From Treponema sp. (GTDB lineage Bacteria; Spirochaetota; Spirochaetia; Treponematales; Treponemataceae), in NCBI GenBank assembly GCA_016296205.1, contig JAEDJS010000011.1, positions 1 through 36,211 of the forward strand: a stretch of DNA of 36,211 nucleotides. Reading direction: 5' to 3'. Below, in pieces: positions 24,496 to 31,937 of the stretch. Position 1 is the stretch's first letter. Each line of letters opens with the position of its first letter. A program made the translations under genes and the position numbers. The notes under the pieces were generated by a model, which saw only the letters and a list, made by a program, of their open reading frames with translations, was not told where the DNA came from and ran no database searches.

Positions 24496-25422
24496 ATGAG
24501 TTTAACAGAGCAGACTAAAAAATGGATTAGAAAAAATTGTCTCAAGAGTTTTGAAGGAAAAACTGTTGTTATTACCGGAGCAAACAGTGGGGTAGGTTTT
24601 AAAGAGGCCGAAACTCTGGTTTTTCTTGGTGCAAAAGTAATAATGGCCTGCAGAAATCTCCAGAAAGCAGAAAATGCCAGAAATATTCTGCTGTCAGAAT
24701 ATCCGGGTGCTGTAATTCAGATTATGGAATTGAATATTGCAGATTTTTCTTCAATAAATAAATTTGTTCAGGAAGTAATAAATCAATCTTTAAAAATTGA
24801 TATGTTCATAAATAATGCAGGAATTTTTCACATGCCCCACCAGAAAACAAAAGACGGCTTTGAACTTGTTCTTGGAACTAATTATTTGGGAACTTATCAA
24901 CTTACAGAAAAAATTCTTCCTTATCTGGAACAAACCGGTTATCCTGTTAAATACGTGAACACAATTTCTGTTATTCATAAAATTGGTTCTGTAAAATATG
25001 ACGACTTTTATTTTTCAAAAAAATACAATAATTTTCTTGTGTATGCCCGTTCAAAATTATGCCTTGCAAAATATACCTGGTACATTTCACAAAAATATAA
25101 AAAATCAACTGTGCAGGTTTTAATGAACCACCCTGGAATAACAATTACTCCATTGGGTATAAATGCATTTGGCAGCTTGATTGGTAAACTGGCAGAATTT
25201 GCAAAATTCATTTTTAATTCTCCCGAAAAATCTGCTCTTTCTGCGGCTTTAATATTGTCACGGGATTTTGAGCCTGGTTCAATAGTGGGACCAGATAAAT
25301 TCTTTGGGGGCTGGGGATATCCAAAGTTGAATCACATTTCTGCAAAAGTAAAAACTGGGGGCAAGGAATTAGTTGAATTTACAGAAAGTGAATGCAAACA
25401 GTTGGGGATTTTTAAAAACTGA
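24496..25422 (+). CDS. Short-chain dehydrogenase/reductase, retinol-dehydrogenase-like
   Basis: 308 aa, cytoplasmic NAD(P)-dependent oxidoreductase. Cofactor loop TGANSGVGFKEAE (near residue 28), ACRN after the second strand (an NADP-favouring Arg), NNAGIFH, the active Ser in NTISVIH and the Tyr-x3-Lys in VYARSKLCL are all present, so it should be active. The layout resembles the eukaryote-like retinol dehydrogenase/WWOX group, which is scattered in bacteria. The substrate cannot be read from sequence. It stands alone, with TATAAT upstream and GAGA near the start. Convergence with known operons gives no hint of role. Confidence 0.88.
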   Translation: MSLTEQTKKWIRKNCLKSFEGKTVVITGANSGVGFKEAETLVFLGAKVIMACRNLQKAENARNILLSEYPGAVIQIMELNIADFSSINKFVQEVINQSLKIDMFINNAGIFHMPHQKTKDGFELVLGTNYLGTYQLTEKILPYLEQTGYPVKYVNTISVIHKIGSVKYDDFYFSKKYNNFLVYARSKLCLAKYTWYISQKYKKSTVQVLMNHPGITITPLGINAFGSLIGKLAEFAKFIFNSPEKSALSAALILSRDFEPGSIVGPDKFFGGWGYPKLNHISAKVKTGGKELVEFTESECKQLGIFKN

Positions 25423-25458
25423 TTATGGTTCATTCTTTACTGGAGTTTAAAATATTAT

Positions 25459-25487
25459 TTGCCAGATAGAGAATTTAGAGTTATAAT
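25459..25487 (+). promoter_or_regulatory. Promoter of the cytidylate-kinase-like gene
   Basis: TTGCCA (25459-25464), a 17-bp spacer, and TATAAT (25482-25487), followed by a leader with GGGAGG ahead of the ATG at 25520. Confidence 0.65.
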
Positions 25488-25519
25488 TTAACTAATAAAA
25501 ACATCACGGGAGGCTCACT

Positions 25520-26341
25520 ATGGCAGTATTAACAATTTCAAGACAAGTGGCAGCATTGGGGGACGAAATTGCCACCGCATTAGCAAAAAAATTAGGCTAC
25601 ACTTTTATTGACCGCAAGCAGATTGAATCCAGAATTGTTGAACTTGGCTTCCCAAAAGAAAAACTTTCTAAATATGATGAACGTAAACCTGGTTTTTTTG
25701 CAAGCCTTGTAAAAGACAGAGATGAATATCTTGATTATCTTCAGCTGGCAGTTTATGAAGCTGCAGAAAAAGGAAACTGTATTCTCATTGGTCGTGGTGC
25801 GTATATTATTCTGGAAGACCTTCCAAACCTTCTGAGTTTTAGATTTGTTGCCCCAGATAATATCCGTCTAGAAAGACTTGAAAAAGAATTCAACTGGAAT
25901 CAAAAACAGGCTCAGGCCAGAATTGATGAAAGTGACCAAAACAGAAGGGGATTCCACAAGAGTTTCTTTAATATGAACAACGAAGGTCCTGAAAGTTTCC
26001 ACATGGTTTTGAATACTGGCCTTCTTGGAATTGACGAAAGTGTAAAAGCAATTGAACAGATTGTAAAAAATACAATTACACCAGAAAAAGAAAAAGCAGG
26101 TGAAGTTAGAATTAAGGAACTTCTTCTTGGGCAGCAGCTTGTTAACCGTTTGATTTTTGACTGCAAAATCAATATTAATTTCTTAAGGGCAAATATTACT
26201 GGCAATACAGTTATGCTTCATGGAGTTGCAGACAGTCAGGCGATTGTGGAAAAAGCAATTAATCAGGCTGCAAACATTCTTCCAACATATAAAATTGAAT
26301 CGTCAATTAGTGTTGTTCAGGATTTTAAAGCATATCATTAA
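25520..26341 (+). CDS. Cytidylate kinase-like protein with BON-like C-terminus
   Basis: 273 aa. The N-terminal two thirds follow the cytidylate-kinase-like family: LTISRQVAALGDEIATALAK, YTFIDRKQIE, ILIGRGAYIILEDLP and FRFVAPDNIRLERL. The family's glycine-rich nucleotide loop (usually SGG-like) reads QVAALGDE here, so ATP binding is doubtful. The last 70 residues (KININFLRANITGNTVMLHG then VADSQAIVEKAINQAANILP) resemble a BON domain. Members of this group are widespread and mostly uncharacterised, so no reaction is claimed. GGGAGG is the ribosome-binding site; a membrane-protein gene follows after 15 bases, probably in one transcript. Confidence 0.75.
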   Translation: MAVLTISRQVAALGDEIATALAKKLGYTFIDRKQIESRIVELGFPKEKLSKYDERKPGFFASLVKDRDEYLDYLQLAVYEAAEKGNCILIGRGAYIILEDLPNLLSFRFVAPDNIRLERLEKEFNWNQKQAQARIDESDQNRRGFHKSFFNMNNEGPESFHMVLNTGLLGIDESVKAIEQIVKNTITPEKEKAGEVRIKELLLGQQLVNRLIFDCKININFLRANITGNTVMLHGVADSQAIVEKAINQAANILPTYKIESSISVVQDFKAYH

Positions 26342-26356
26342 TCTGCAGGTTAAAAA

Positions 26357-27079
26357 TTGAATCTATTACTCACTTTTTTGTACGCAATTATTTCTCTTTG
26401 TGCCGGACAGGGATTGGGCAGCCTTCTAAGGTTAATATTTGGTGCCATGGCTAAAAAAAAGCAGAAGCCTTCTGTAACCAGTTTAATGTGTCTTTTTTTA
26501 AGCCTGGGAGTTGCCTGTTTTAGTATAAGCCTCTTTTTGCCGGGGATTAAAGAATTTTTGGTCTTTACAAAATGGGATTTTATTTATTACGGAATTATTT
26601 TTGCATCAGGAATTCTTCTTGGTTTGTTTTTTAATGTAATGATTATTGTTCTTGTTGTATTTTACCTGATTTTTACCGGGTATAATTTTCTTCTTCTTTC
26701 TACTAATTTTCCTTCCAATTTTGAAAAGCAAGGCAAAAATGTTTTAGTAAAAATCGACAGTAAATTTCTTGAACTGCAGAACACTTTTATTCCTCTGGAA
26801 GAAGTTCAGAAAAATGAAGATGGAAATTTTTTAGTTGAAGTTGATGTGTTCCGTCTTAAAGAAAAAAATCTGTGTCCCTTTGCAAGAAATTATTATTCAT
26901 TCCCGGCTGTAAAAAATGATTCTCGTTTTACCCCATGGCCTCTGCAAAATAGTTTGATTGGGTCAAACCAGCGTGTTAAAATTGAACTTAAAGGTGCAGA
27001 AATTCTGCCGGCGTTGTATTCAATCAATGTAAACAGAAAATTTACTTCAATTGAATTTGATTGTGTAAAAAGCTTTTAA
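26357..27079 (+). CDS. Membrane protein of unknown function
   Basis: 240 aa from a TTG start at 26357; a stop codon lies two codons upstream and the next ATG would remove the first membrane helix, so TTG is preferred. Membrane segments are at about residues 1-30, 42-65 and 73-110. The remaining 130 residues are a soluble beta-rich region (VLVKIDSKFLELQNTFIPLE, CPFARNYYSFPAVKND). I do not recognise a family. It follows the cytidylate-kinase-like gene and ends 41 bp before the convergent metallophosphoesterase gene. Confidence 0.75.
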   Translation: MNLLLTFLYAIISLCAGQGLGSLLRLIFGAMAKKKQKPSVTSLMCLFLSLGVACFSISLFLPGIKEFLVFTKWDFIYYGIIFASGILLGLFFNVMIIVLVVFYLIFTGYNFLLLSTNFPSNFEKQGKNVLVKIDSKFLELQNTFIPLEEVQKNEDGNFLVEVDVFRLKEKNLCPFARNYYSFPAVKNDSRFTPWPLQNSLIGSNQRVKIELKGAEILPALYSINVNRKFTSIEFDCVKSF

Positions 27080-27120
27080 TTTTGTTCAACTTATTTTGGT
27101 TTTTTTGCACCTGTTTTGAA

Positions 27121-28032
27121 TTATTCATGTTTAAAATTTTCGTTTATATTTTTGTCGGTAACTGAATTGCTGCTTACTGTAAAAACCGTAAACTCATTAA
27201 AATCATTAAAACCTTTTACACCTTTTGCAAAAAAGTTTCCAAAGTTTACATATCCACCAGGATGATGATGTCCGGTGTAAACAGCTTTTACGTTATTGTT
27301 GTTAAATTCTGTAAGGAGTATTGCTCGTTCCCGGGTGTTGGTTGTCTGGAACATATCTCCGGTTGTGAAAAGAGGATAGTGTGAAAAAATTATTTTCTTG
27401 TTTTTGTCAGTTTTAAATCTGCTTCGTAAATCGTTAAGCTGTTTTTGCCCGAGAGTCCCGTTTGCTGAATCTAAAAAGTAGAAGCTTGTACCTGCAGTTG
27501 AGATTCTGAAATATGTCTGATAAGGATAAGCTTTGTCAAGGAATTCATATATTCCATCGTTAAATAAATCATGGTTGCCCGGAATTGCAACTGTTACAAG
27601 TCCGTATTGGTCATACAGTCTGTTAGTTAGTTCAACGTAGGAATTATATTCATCTGCTCTTCCTGTTTCTGCAATATCACCAAGACAGATTGCAAATGAA
27701 GGGAATTCTGGTTTTTCTTTTACTGTATCCAGGTATTCAAAAAATAAGGAATTGTCCTGGTGAGGAATTGCGCCAAAATGAATGTCGGAAAAAACAAGAA
27801 CGTTGTAGTCCTTGCCTGAAGCTTCAGCTGCCTGAATTGTTGTAATGATTTTTTTGAATCTGGATTTTTCACTGTCTGGGGGATTTGTCTCTGATAATTC
27901 TGTAATTTGTGTGCTTCTTTTTCTAACACTGTGACTGCGGTAGAATGCTTGTTCAAGCCCGAATTTACATGAAGTGAGAAAAATCAGAAAAAATATAACT
28001 GGAATGAAAAAAAGTTTATTTGCCTGTTTCAA
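27121..28032 (-). CDS. Metallophosphoesterase lipoprotein
   Basis: 303 aa. The signal peptide ends with the lipobox IFLTSC, so the protein is lipid-anchored outside the cytoplasm. The calcineurin-like fold is complete: DIHFG, LGDIAETG, PGNHDLF, SHYP and GHHHPGG supply the usual two-metal ligands. Substrate unknown. The start is TTG at 28032, seven bases after GAGG. It overlaps the end of the upstream beta-barrel gene by 17 bases in another frame, indicating one transcript and coupled translation. Confidence 0.88.
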   Translation of the reverse strand: MKQANKLFFIPVIFFLIFLTSCKFGLEQAFYRSHSVRKRSTQITELSETNPPDSEKSRFKKIITTIQAAEASGKDYNVLVFSDIHFGAIPHQDNSLFFEYLDTVKEKPEFPSFAICLGDIAETGRADEYNSYVELTNRLYDQYGLVTVAIPGNHDLFNDGIYEFLDKAYPYQTYFRISTAGTSFYFLDSANGTLGQKQLNDLRSRFKTDKNKKIIFSHYPLFTTGDMFQTTNTRERAILLTEFNNNNVKAVYTGHHHPGGYVNFGNFFAKGVKGFNDFNEFTVFTVSSNSVTDKNINENFKHE

Positions 28033-28750
28033 AATTGTACCTCATAAATAATTTGCAGCCAAGAAAATCAGGGTAAGCTGATAGTGTAAAAAAATCGCTG
28101 TAACGAACAAATGCATCAAATTCTATAGTAAACATTTTCTGAAAAGTGTGTCCGTATCCTAAGTAAAAATTGGGAGAAGGGAAAATTGGAAACCAGTAAT
28201 CTTCCCAGTTTGAAATTCGCAATCGAATAAAATTTTCCTGAGGCAGATTAAAATATGCGGTAATTTCGTATGCCGGAGAAATATCTGCAATTACAGGACA
28301 GGTGTCTTTAAATGCGTCAATTTTTTGAATTTTAGTCTGGAAGTGTGATGCAATTTTTAAGTCCATCCAGGGAGCAGTGTGCATTAAAATACGGCCTCCA
28401 ATAAGGGTGTCAATTTCTGTAGAAACCCCCAGCAATGTTCCAGTATGAAGAATCTGGCTTACAGCAAAATCAATGAACTTAAAATTAAAGAAATTTATGT
28501 CGGCGGCAGCAGTGATGTCAAATTGATTTTCTGTAAATCTGAGTCCCCCGGTAATATTAAAATTGATGTGGTTTTCAAAAGGATTAATAAAGGCATTTCC
28601 GTCAACAGAAACATCGGCACAGTAATTATTGTATCCCGTTCCTCCATTTAATCCCAGCCCCAGTCTTGCTTTGTATTGATTTGCAGAAGAAAGTCCTGCA
28701 GCAATACACAAGTATAAAGCAATAAATAATGATTTTGTTTTTATTTTCAT
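28016..28750 (-). CDS. Probable outer membrane beta-barrel protein
   Basis: 244 aa. Signal peptide MKIKTKSLFIALYLCIAAGLSSA. The remainder alternates short strands rich in aromatic and Gly residues (YKARLGLGLNGGTGYNNYCA, INFNITGGLRF, FYLGYGHTF) and ends KLFMRYNFETGK, close to an aromatic C-terminal strand. This is beta-barrel-like but no family is recognised. GGAAG is five bases before the ATG. The downstream metallophosphoesterase overlaps its stop. A periplasmic or outer-membrane pairing of the two is inferred only from the overlap. Confidence 0.72.
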   Translation of the reverse strand: MKIKTKSLFIALYLCIAAGLSSANQYKARLGLGLNGGTGYNNYCADVSVDGNAFINPFENHINFNITGGLRFTENQFDITAAADINFFNFKFIDFAVSQILHTGTLLGVSTEIDTLIGGRILMHTAPWMDLKIASHFQTKIQKIDAFKDTCPVIADISPAYEITAYFNLPQENFIRLRISNWEDYWFPIFPSPNFYLGYGHTFQKMFTIEFDAFVRYSDFFTLSAYPDFLGCKLFMRYNFETGK

Positions 28751-28767
28751 TTTATCTTCCAGTTAAA

Positions 28768-28796
28768 AATATACAGCAGATTATGGTATATTTCAA
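28768..28796 (-). promoter_or_regulatory. Promoter of the beta-barrel/metallophosphoesterase pair
   Basis: TTGAAA (28796-28791), a 17-bp spacer, and TATATT (28773-28768) on the minus strand. It is back to back with the pgsA promoter in the 116-bp divergent gap. Confidence 0.65.
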
Positions 28797-28830
28797 CTTA
28801 GTCTGGTTTATGACGGCTAATTATTTGCTC

Positions 28831-28859
28831 TTGTTTACTTGTTGAATTTAAGGTATAAT
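28831..28859 (+). promoter_or_regulatory. Promoter of pgsA, leaderless geometry
   Basis: TTGTTT (28831-28836), a 17-bp spacer, and TATAAT (28854-28859). The ATG at 28867 follows after seven bases with no Shine-Dalgarno. Confidence 0.65.
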
Positions 28860-28866
28860 TTAATTT

Positions 28867-29493
28867 ATGAAAGTTTCAAATAAATATACATTTTTAAGAA
28901 TGATTTTAGCACCAGTTTGGTTTGCTTTATTTTATATTCCTGAGCTTTTTAAGTTCAAAACAGGTTCAGTGGCAAATATTGTTTTTTCTGTAGTGCTTAT
29001 TGCAATGCTGGGCTTTATGGAATTTACTGATTTTCTTGATGGTTATTTTGCCCGCAAAAAAAATGAAGTAAGTGATTTTGGCAAACTTTTTGATCCTTTT
29101 GCCGATGTTATTCTTCACATGACTACTTTTGCTACATTTACAACTTTCCGTTTTATGGACAAAAGTTTGTGCCCTCTGGTAATTTTTATTCTTGTTTTCT
29201 ATAGAGAATTTTCTATGAACTTCCTTCGCATGGTTGCTGCTAAACAGGGAACTGCAATTGCTGCCAAAAAAGGCGGTAAATTAAAAACAGTGATGTATGT
29301 TGTTGCCGGATTTTTCTCCCTTGTGATTGTTTCTGCCAGCCGCTGCGGTCTTGTTGAATTGTGGAATCTTCCTGTTGAAGTTCTTAGATATGTTGGTTAT
29401 GGAATTTATGCATTCTGTGCATTGCTTTCATACATCAGTTTTATTGATTATCTTATTTCATTTAAATCAGTGTTGAAGGCTGTTGCAGAATAA
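28867..29493 (+). CDS. pgsA: CDP-alcohol phosphatidyltransferase (PgsA-like)
   Basis: 208 aa integral membrane enzyme. The diagnostic motif D-G-x2-A-R-x8-G-x3-D-x3-D is present as DGYFARKKNEVSDFGKLFD followed by PFAD (near residues 60-82). Membrane helices flank it (about 10-25, 34-52, 95-120, 138-158, 175-200). The family moves a phosphatidyl group from CDP-diacylglycerol to an alcohol. Glycerol-3-phosphate, giving phosphatidylglycerophosphate, is the likeliest acceptor, but the sequence alone does not exclude inositol or another alcohol. It probably has a leaderless mRNA. The ABC-F gene follows 56 bases on, with its own -10 box. Confidence 0.85.
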   Translation: MKVSNKYTFLRMILAPVWFALFYIPELFKFKTGSVANIVFSVVLIAMLGFMEFTDFLDGYFARKKNEVSDFGKLFDPFADVILHMTTFATFTTFRFMDKSLCPLVIFILVFYREFSMNFLRMVAAKQGTAIAAKKGGKLKTVMYVVAGFFSLVIVSASRCGLVELWNLPVEVLRYVGYGIYAFCALLSYISFIDYLISFKSVLKAVAE

Positions 29494-29536
29494 TTTTTGC
29501 TGTATGCTGTTCCTCATTTTTTTTAAATAATTAGTA

Positions 29537-29542
29537 TATATT
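29537..29542 (+). promoter_or_regulatory. -10 box giving a probable leaderless transcript (ABC-F)
   Basis: TATATT ends seven bases before the ATG at 29550 with no Shine-Dalgarno between; the -35 (TCATTT near 29514) is weak. Confidence 0.4.
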
Positions 29543-29549
29543 TGACTCT

Positions 29550-31469
29550 ATGAATCTTTTGTCTATAAATAATCTTTCTAAAATCGGCAGGGAAAAGCCT
29601 TTGTTTACAGGCGTTACTTTTGGTCTGGATGAAGGTGATAAAGCTGCATTAATTGGTAAAAACGGCACTGGAAAATCAACTTTGCTGAATACAATTGCCG
29701 GAGTCCTTGAACCAGATGAAGGCCAGGTAGTAATAAATAAAAGTGCTGGAGTTTCATTTCTTCCCCAGAATCCACTTTATAACAAACAGGATACAATTCG
29801 TGAGCATATTTTTAAATCCAATTCACCAAAGTTGAATGTTATCCGGGAATATGAAGAAGTTTGCGAAAAAATGAAGGATTCAAATTCTTCTTCTCTCCAG
29901 AATAAATTTCAGGAACTTACACAGAAAATTGAATCCCAGGATTTGTGGAATTACGAAAGTCAGGTAAGTTCAATTTTATCTACATTAGGAATCCATTCCC
30001 TTGACCGCAAAATGGGTGAGCTTAGCGGTGGCATGGTAAAAAAAGTTGCTCTTGCCCAGGTGCTTGTGGAAGATACAAAACTTCTTCTGCTGGACGAACC
30101 TACAAATCATCTTGATCTAGAAACAATTATTTACCTCCAGGAATATCTTGCAGAAACAAAACGTTCTGTTCTGATGGTTACCCATGACCGTTACTTTCTT
30201 GATGCGGTTTGCAATAACATTTATGAACTGGCCCGCAATAAAGTAAAACTTTACACTGGAAATTATTCTGAATATCTTGCAAAAAAAGAAACAGAAGCAG
30301 AAATCGAAGCAAATACTGAACGTCGAATCGAAAGTGTTCTGCGTTTTGAACGAGACTGGCTTTTACGTGGACCTTGCGCCCGTGGAACAAAAGCAAAGGC
30401 AAGAATTCAACATGATATGGCTCTTATTAACAGAGAAAAATTTGCGGCAGATAGAAATTTTACATTTGAAGTAAAAGGCCGCCGTCTTGGTGGAAAAATT
30501 CTTGAACTGCACAATCTGTCTAAAAATTATCCTAAGGGTTTTTCTGACAACGGTCAAATTCAACCTGTAATAAAAAATTTCAGTTACACATTTAATAAGG
30601 GCGAAAAAATCGGCGTGTTTGGAAACAATGGTTCCGGAAAGTCAACCTTGCTCAACATGATTACAGAAAAAATCAAGCCAGATGAAGGAGAAATTGTAAA
30701 GGGAATCAACACATATATTGCTTATTACGAACAGAATCCTGTTTTTCCGGAAACTAAGCTTACGGTTCTAGAATACATTAAGGAAGCGGCCGAAGTTATG
30801 GAAATGAATGACGGTACCACGCTGAGTGCAGGACTTTTTCTGGAACAGTTTGGATATGAAGGAAGAATTCAACATTCACCTGTAAGTACTTTAAGTGGCG
30901 GGGAGCGGAAAAAACTTTATCTTCTGCGCCTGTTGATGAGCAATCCCAACTTTCTGATTCTTGATGAACCTACAAATGATTTTGATATTTTTACAATGAA
31001 TATTCTTGAGCAGTTCCTTTTGAATTTTAAGGGATGTCTTCTGGTTGTTAGCCATGACCGTTATTTTATGGATAAAATCTGTGACACTCTTTTTATTCTT
31101 GAAGAAGATGGGGGAGTTAGCGGCTATGTAGGCAAGTGCAGTGAATATATTGATTACAGAAATCAGCTTAAAAAAGAAAAACTTATTGCCCAGAAGCAGG
31201 AAAAGTCTGCAGCTCCAGTTGAATCAAAAACGGTTGCCCAGGAGCAGTCTGGTGGCAAGGTTCGTAGAAAAACTTTTAAAGAGCAGAAGGAATTTGAAGA
31301 AATTGAAGCAAGAATTTTTTCGTCGGAAGAAGAGTTGATTCAGCTGGAAGAACAAATGTCCAGTTCTGATTACGAAGTTTCTAAAAAGGCCGGTGAACGT
31401 TATACAAAGCTTCAATCTCAACTGGAAAAAGATTACGCCCGGTGGGAAGAATTGTCTGCTTTAGGCTGA
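29550..31469 (+). CDS. ABC-F family ATPase (Uup-like)
   Basis: 639 aa, cytoplasmic, no membrane segments. Two nucleotide-binding domains: Walker A GKNGTGKST (near 38) with LSGGMVKKVALAQ and LLLLDEPTNHLDL, then GNNGSGKST (near 359) with LSGGERKKLYLLR and FLILDEPTNDFDI. The interdomain linker is Arg/Lys-rich. The C-terminal 80 residues form a Lys/Glu-rich coiled coil as in Uup. ABC-F proteins act on ribosomes or nucleic acid; Uup members are tied to ribosome and DNA-intermediate handling. The second Walker B ends DFD rather than HLD, a common variant. A weak ATGGG/CCCAT hairpin follows the stop (about 31469-31484). Confidence 0.93.
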   Translation: MNLLSINNLSKIGREKPLFTGVTFGLDEGDKAALIGKNGTGKSTLLNTIAGVLEPDEGQVVINKSAGVSFLPQNPLYNKQDTIREHIFKSNSPKLNVIREYEEVCEKMKDSNSSSLQNKFQELTQKIESQDLWNYESQVSSILSTLGIHSLDRKMGELSGGMVKKVALAQVLVEDTKLLLLDEPTNHLDLETIIYLQEYLAETKRSVLMVTHDRYFLDAVCNNIYELARNKVKLYTGNYSEYLAKKETEAEIEANTERRIESVLRFERDWLLRGPCARGTKAKARIQHDMALINREKFAADRNFTFEVKGRRLGGKILELHNLSKNYPKGFSDNGQIQPVIKNFSYTFNKGEKIGVFGNNGSGKSTLLNMITEKIKPDEGEIVKGINTYIAYYEQNPVFPETKLTVLEYIKEAAEVMEMNDGTTLSAGLFLEQFGYEGRIQHSPVSTLSGGERKKLYLLRLLMSNPNFLILDEPTNDFDIFTMNILEQFLLNFKGCLLVVSHDRYFMDKICDTLFILEEDGGVSGYVGKCSEYIDYRNQLKKEKLIAQKQEKSAAPVESKTVAQEQSGGKVRRKTFKEQKEFEEIEARIFSSEEELIQLEEQMSSSDYEVSKKAGERYTKLQSQLEKDYARWEELSALG

Positions 31470-31524
31470 TGGGACAGCCCCATTTAAAAAAAATATTTTT
31501 TTTTAGATTTTTTTAAATTTGCTA

Positions 31525-31553
31525 TTGACACTTTTTTGTAAAACATATATAGT
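31525..31553 (+). promoter_or_regulatory. Promoter of tRNA-Lys
   Basis: TTGACA (31525-31530), a 17-bp spacer, and TATAGT (31548-31553). It is the strongest consensus promoter in the window together with that of glnN; the start is expected near 31560. Confidence 0.8.
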
Positions 31554-31594
31554 AAAGAAGCATTCAACGAAGAGCACTCTTCAAAAATGCAGTT

Positions 31595-31667
31595 GGGCTA
31601 TTAGCTCAGGTGGTAGAGCACCGCCCTTTTAAGGCGGCTGTCGGTGGTTCGAATCCACCATAGCTCA
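31595..31667 (+). tRNA. tRNA-Lys (anticodon TTT)
   Basis: A 73-base cloverleaf. Acceptor GGGCTAT pairs with ATAGCTC. The D-arm has AGCTCAGGTGGTAGAGC. The anticodon stem CCGCC/GGCGG encloses CTTTTAA (anticodon TTT). The T-arm TGGTGGATT-type stem has GGTTCGAATCC. The discriminator is A. CCA is not encoded: the bases that follow are CAT. The gene is followed at once by a terminator. Confidence 0.97.
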
Positions 31668-31670
31668 CAT

Positions 31671-31703
31671 AAAGCAGATTGGTTATCCAGTCTGCTTTTT
31701 TTT
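31671..31703 (+). terminator. Terminator of tRNA-Lys
   Basis: AAAGCAGATTGG (31671-31682) pairs with CCAGTCTGCTTT (31687-31698) around TTAT, with one G-U pair, and runs into a T-tract to 31703. Confidence 0.92.
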
Positions 31704-31747
31704 ATTTAAAAATATTTTATATATTTATTATTAAAATTGATTTATTA

Positions 31748-31860
31748 GGAAGAATTTTTAGCCGGGGGTTACGGGCTGGCGATTGAGGCCCGCAGAAAGG
31801 GTAGAACGCAACGCAGTGCGGGCGTAGGGGAAGACTTGCCCCTTCTTGAAAAATTTTTCC
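31748..31860. repeat. GC-rich folded element with terminal inverted repeats
   Basis: A 113-bp block, much richer in G and C than its surroundings. It is bounded by GGAAGAATTTTT (31748-31759) and AAAAATTTTTCC (31849-31860), which pair at 11 of 12 positions. Inside are CGGGC/GCCCG (31772-31776 with 31788-31792), a GCCCGCA/TGCGGGC pairing (about 31788 and 31816), CGCA/TGCG and GGGG/CCCC stems. No convincing ORF or ribosome-binding site. Candidates are a dispersed intergenic repeat or MITE-like unit, or a structured RNA. Its right end supplies the -35 box of nadE. Apart from it, the 270-bp gap between tRNA-Lys and nadE holds only the nadE promoter and leader. Confidence 0.6.
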
Positions 31861-31874
31861 AATAGTGGTAATTT
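31846..31874 (+). promoter_or_regulatory. Promoter of nadE
   Basis: TTGAAA (31846-31851), a 17-bp spacer, and TAATTT (31869-31874). The predicted start near 31881 coincides with the foot of the hexaloop hairpin. Confidence 0.55.
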
Positions 31875-31880
31875 AAATCA

Positions 31881-31927
31881 GACAAAGAAGTCGCCAGGAA
31901 TTTGATGTTCCCGGCGATTTTTTTTTT
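31881..31927 (+). promoter_or_regulatory. nadE leader: ANTAR-type hexaloop hairpin overlapping a terminator
   Basis: GAC (31881-31883) and GTC (31890-31892) enclose loop AAAGAA (A1, G4), the same loop as in the glnN leader. The 3' arm runs into TCGCCAGGAA (31891-31900), which pairs with TTCCCGGCGA (31908-31917; one A-C mismatch). Ten T follow (31918-31927), an intrinsic terminator that abuts the GGAGG of nadE. The stem of only three pairs is the weakest of the five, but loop, overlap and promoter spacing all match the others. Confidence 0.62.
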
Positions 31928-31937
31928 GGAGGTTTTT

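Noticed and set aside
30178..30563. Frames on both strands inside the ABC-F gene
   Set aside because: Overlap the conserved linker and second ATPase domain of ABC-F; composition is that of shadow frames.
31902..31937. Upstream extension of nadE to ATG 31902
   Set aside because: It lies in the terminator hairpin and lacks a ribosome-binding site; GGAGG at 31928-31932 points to 31938.
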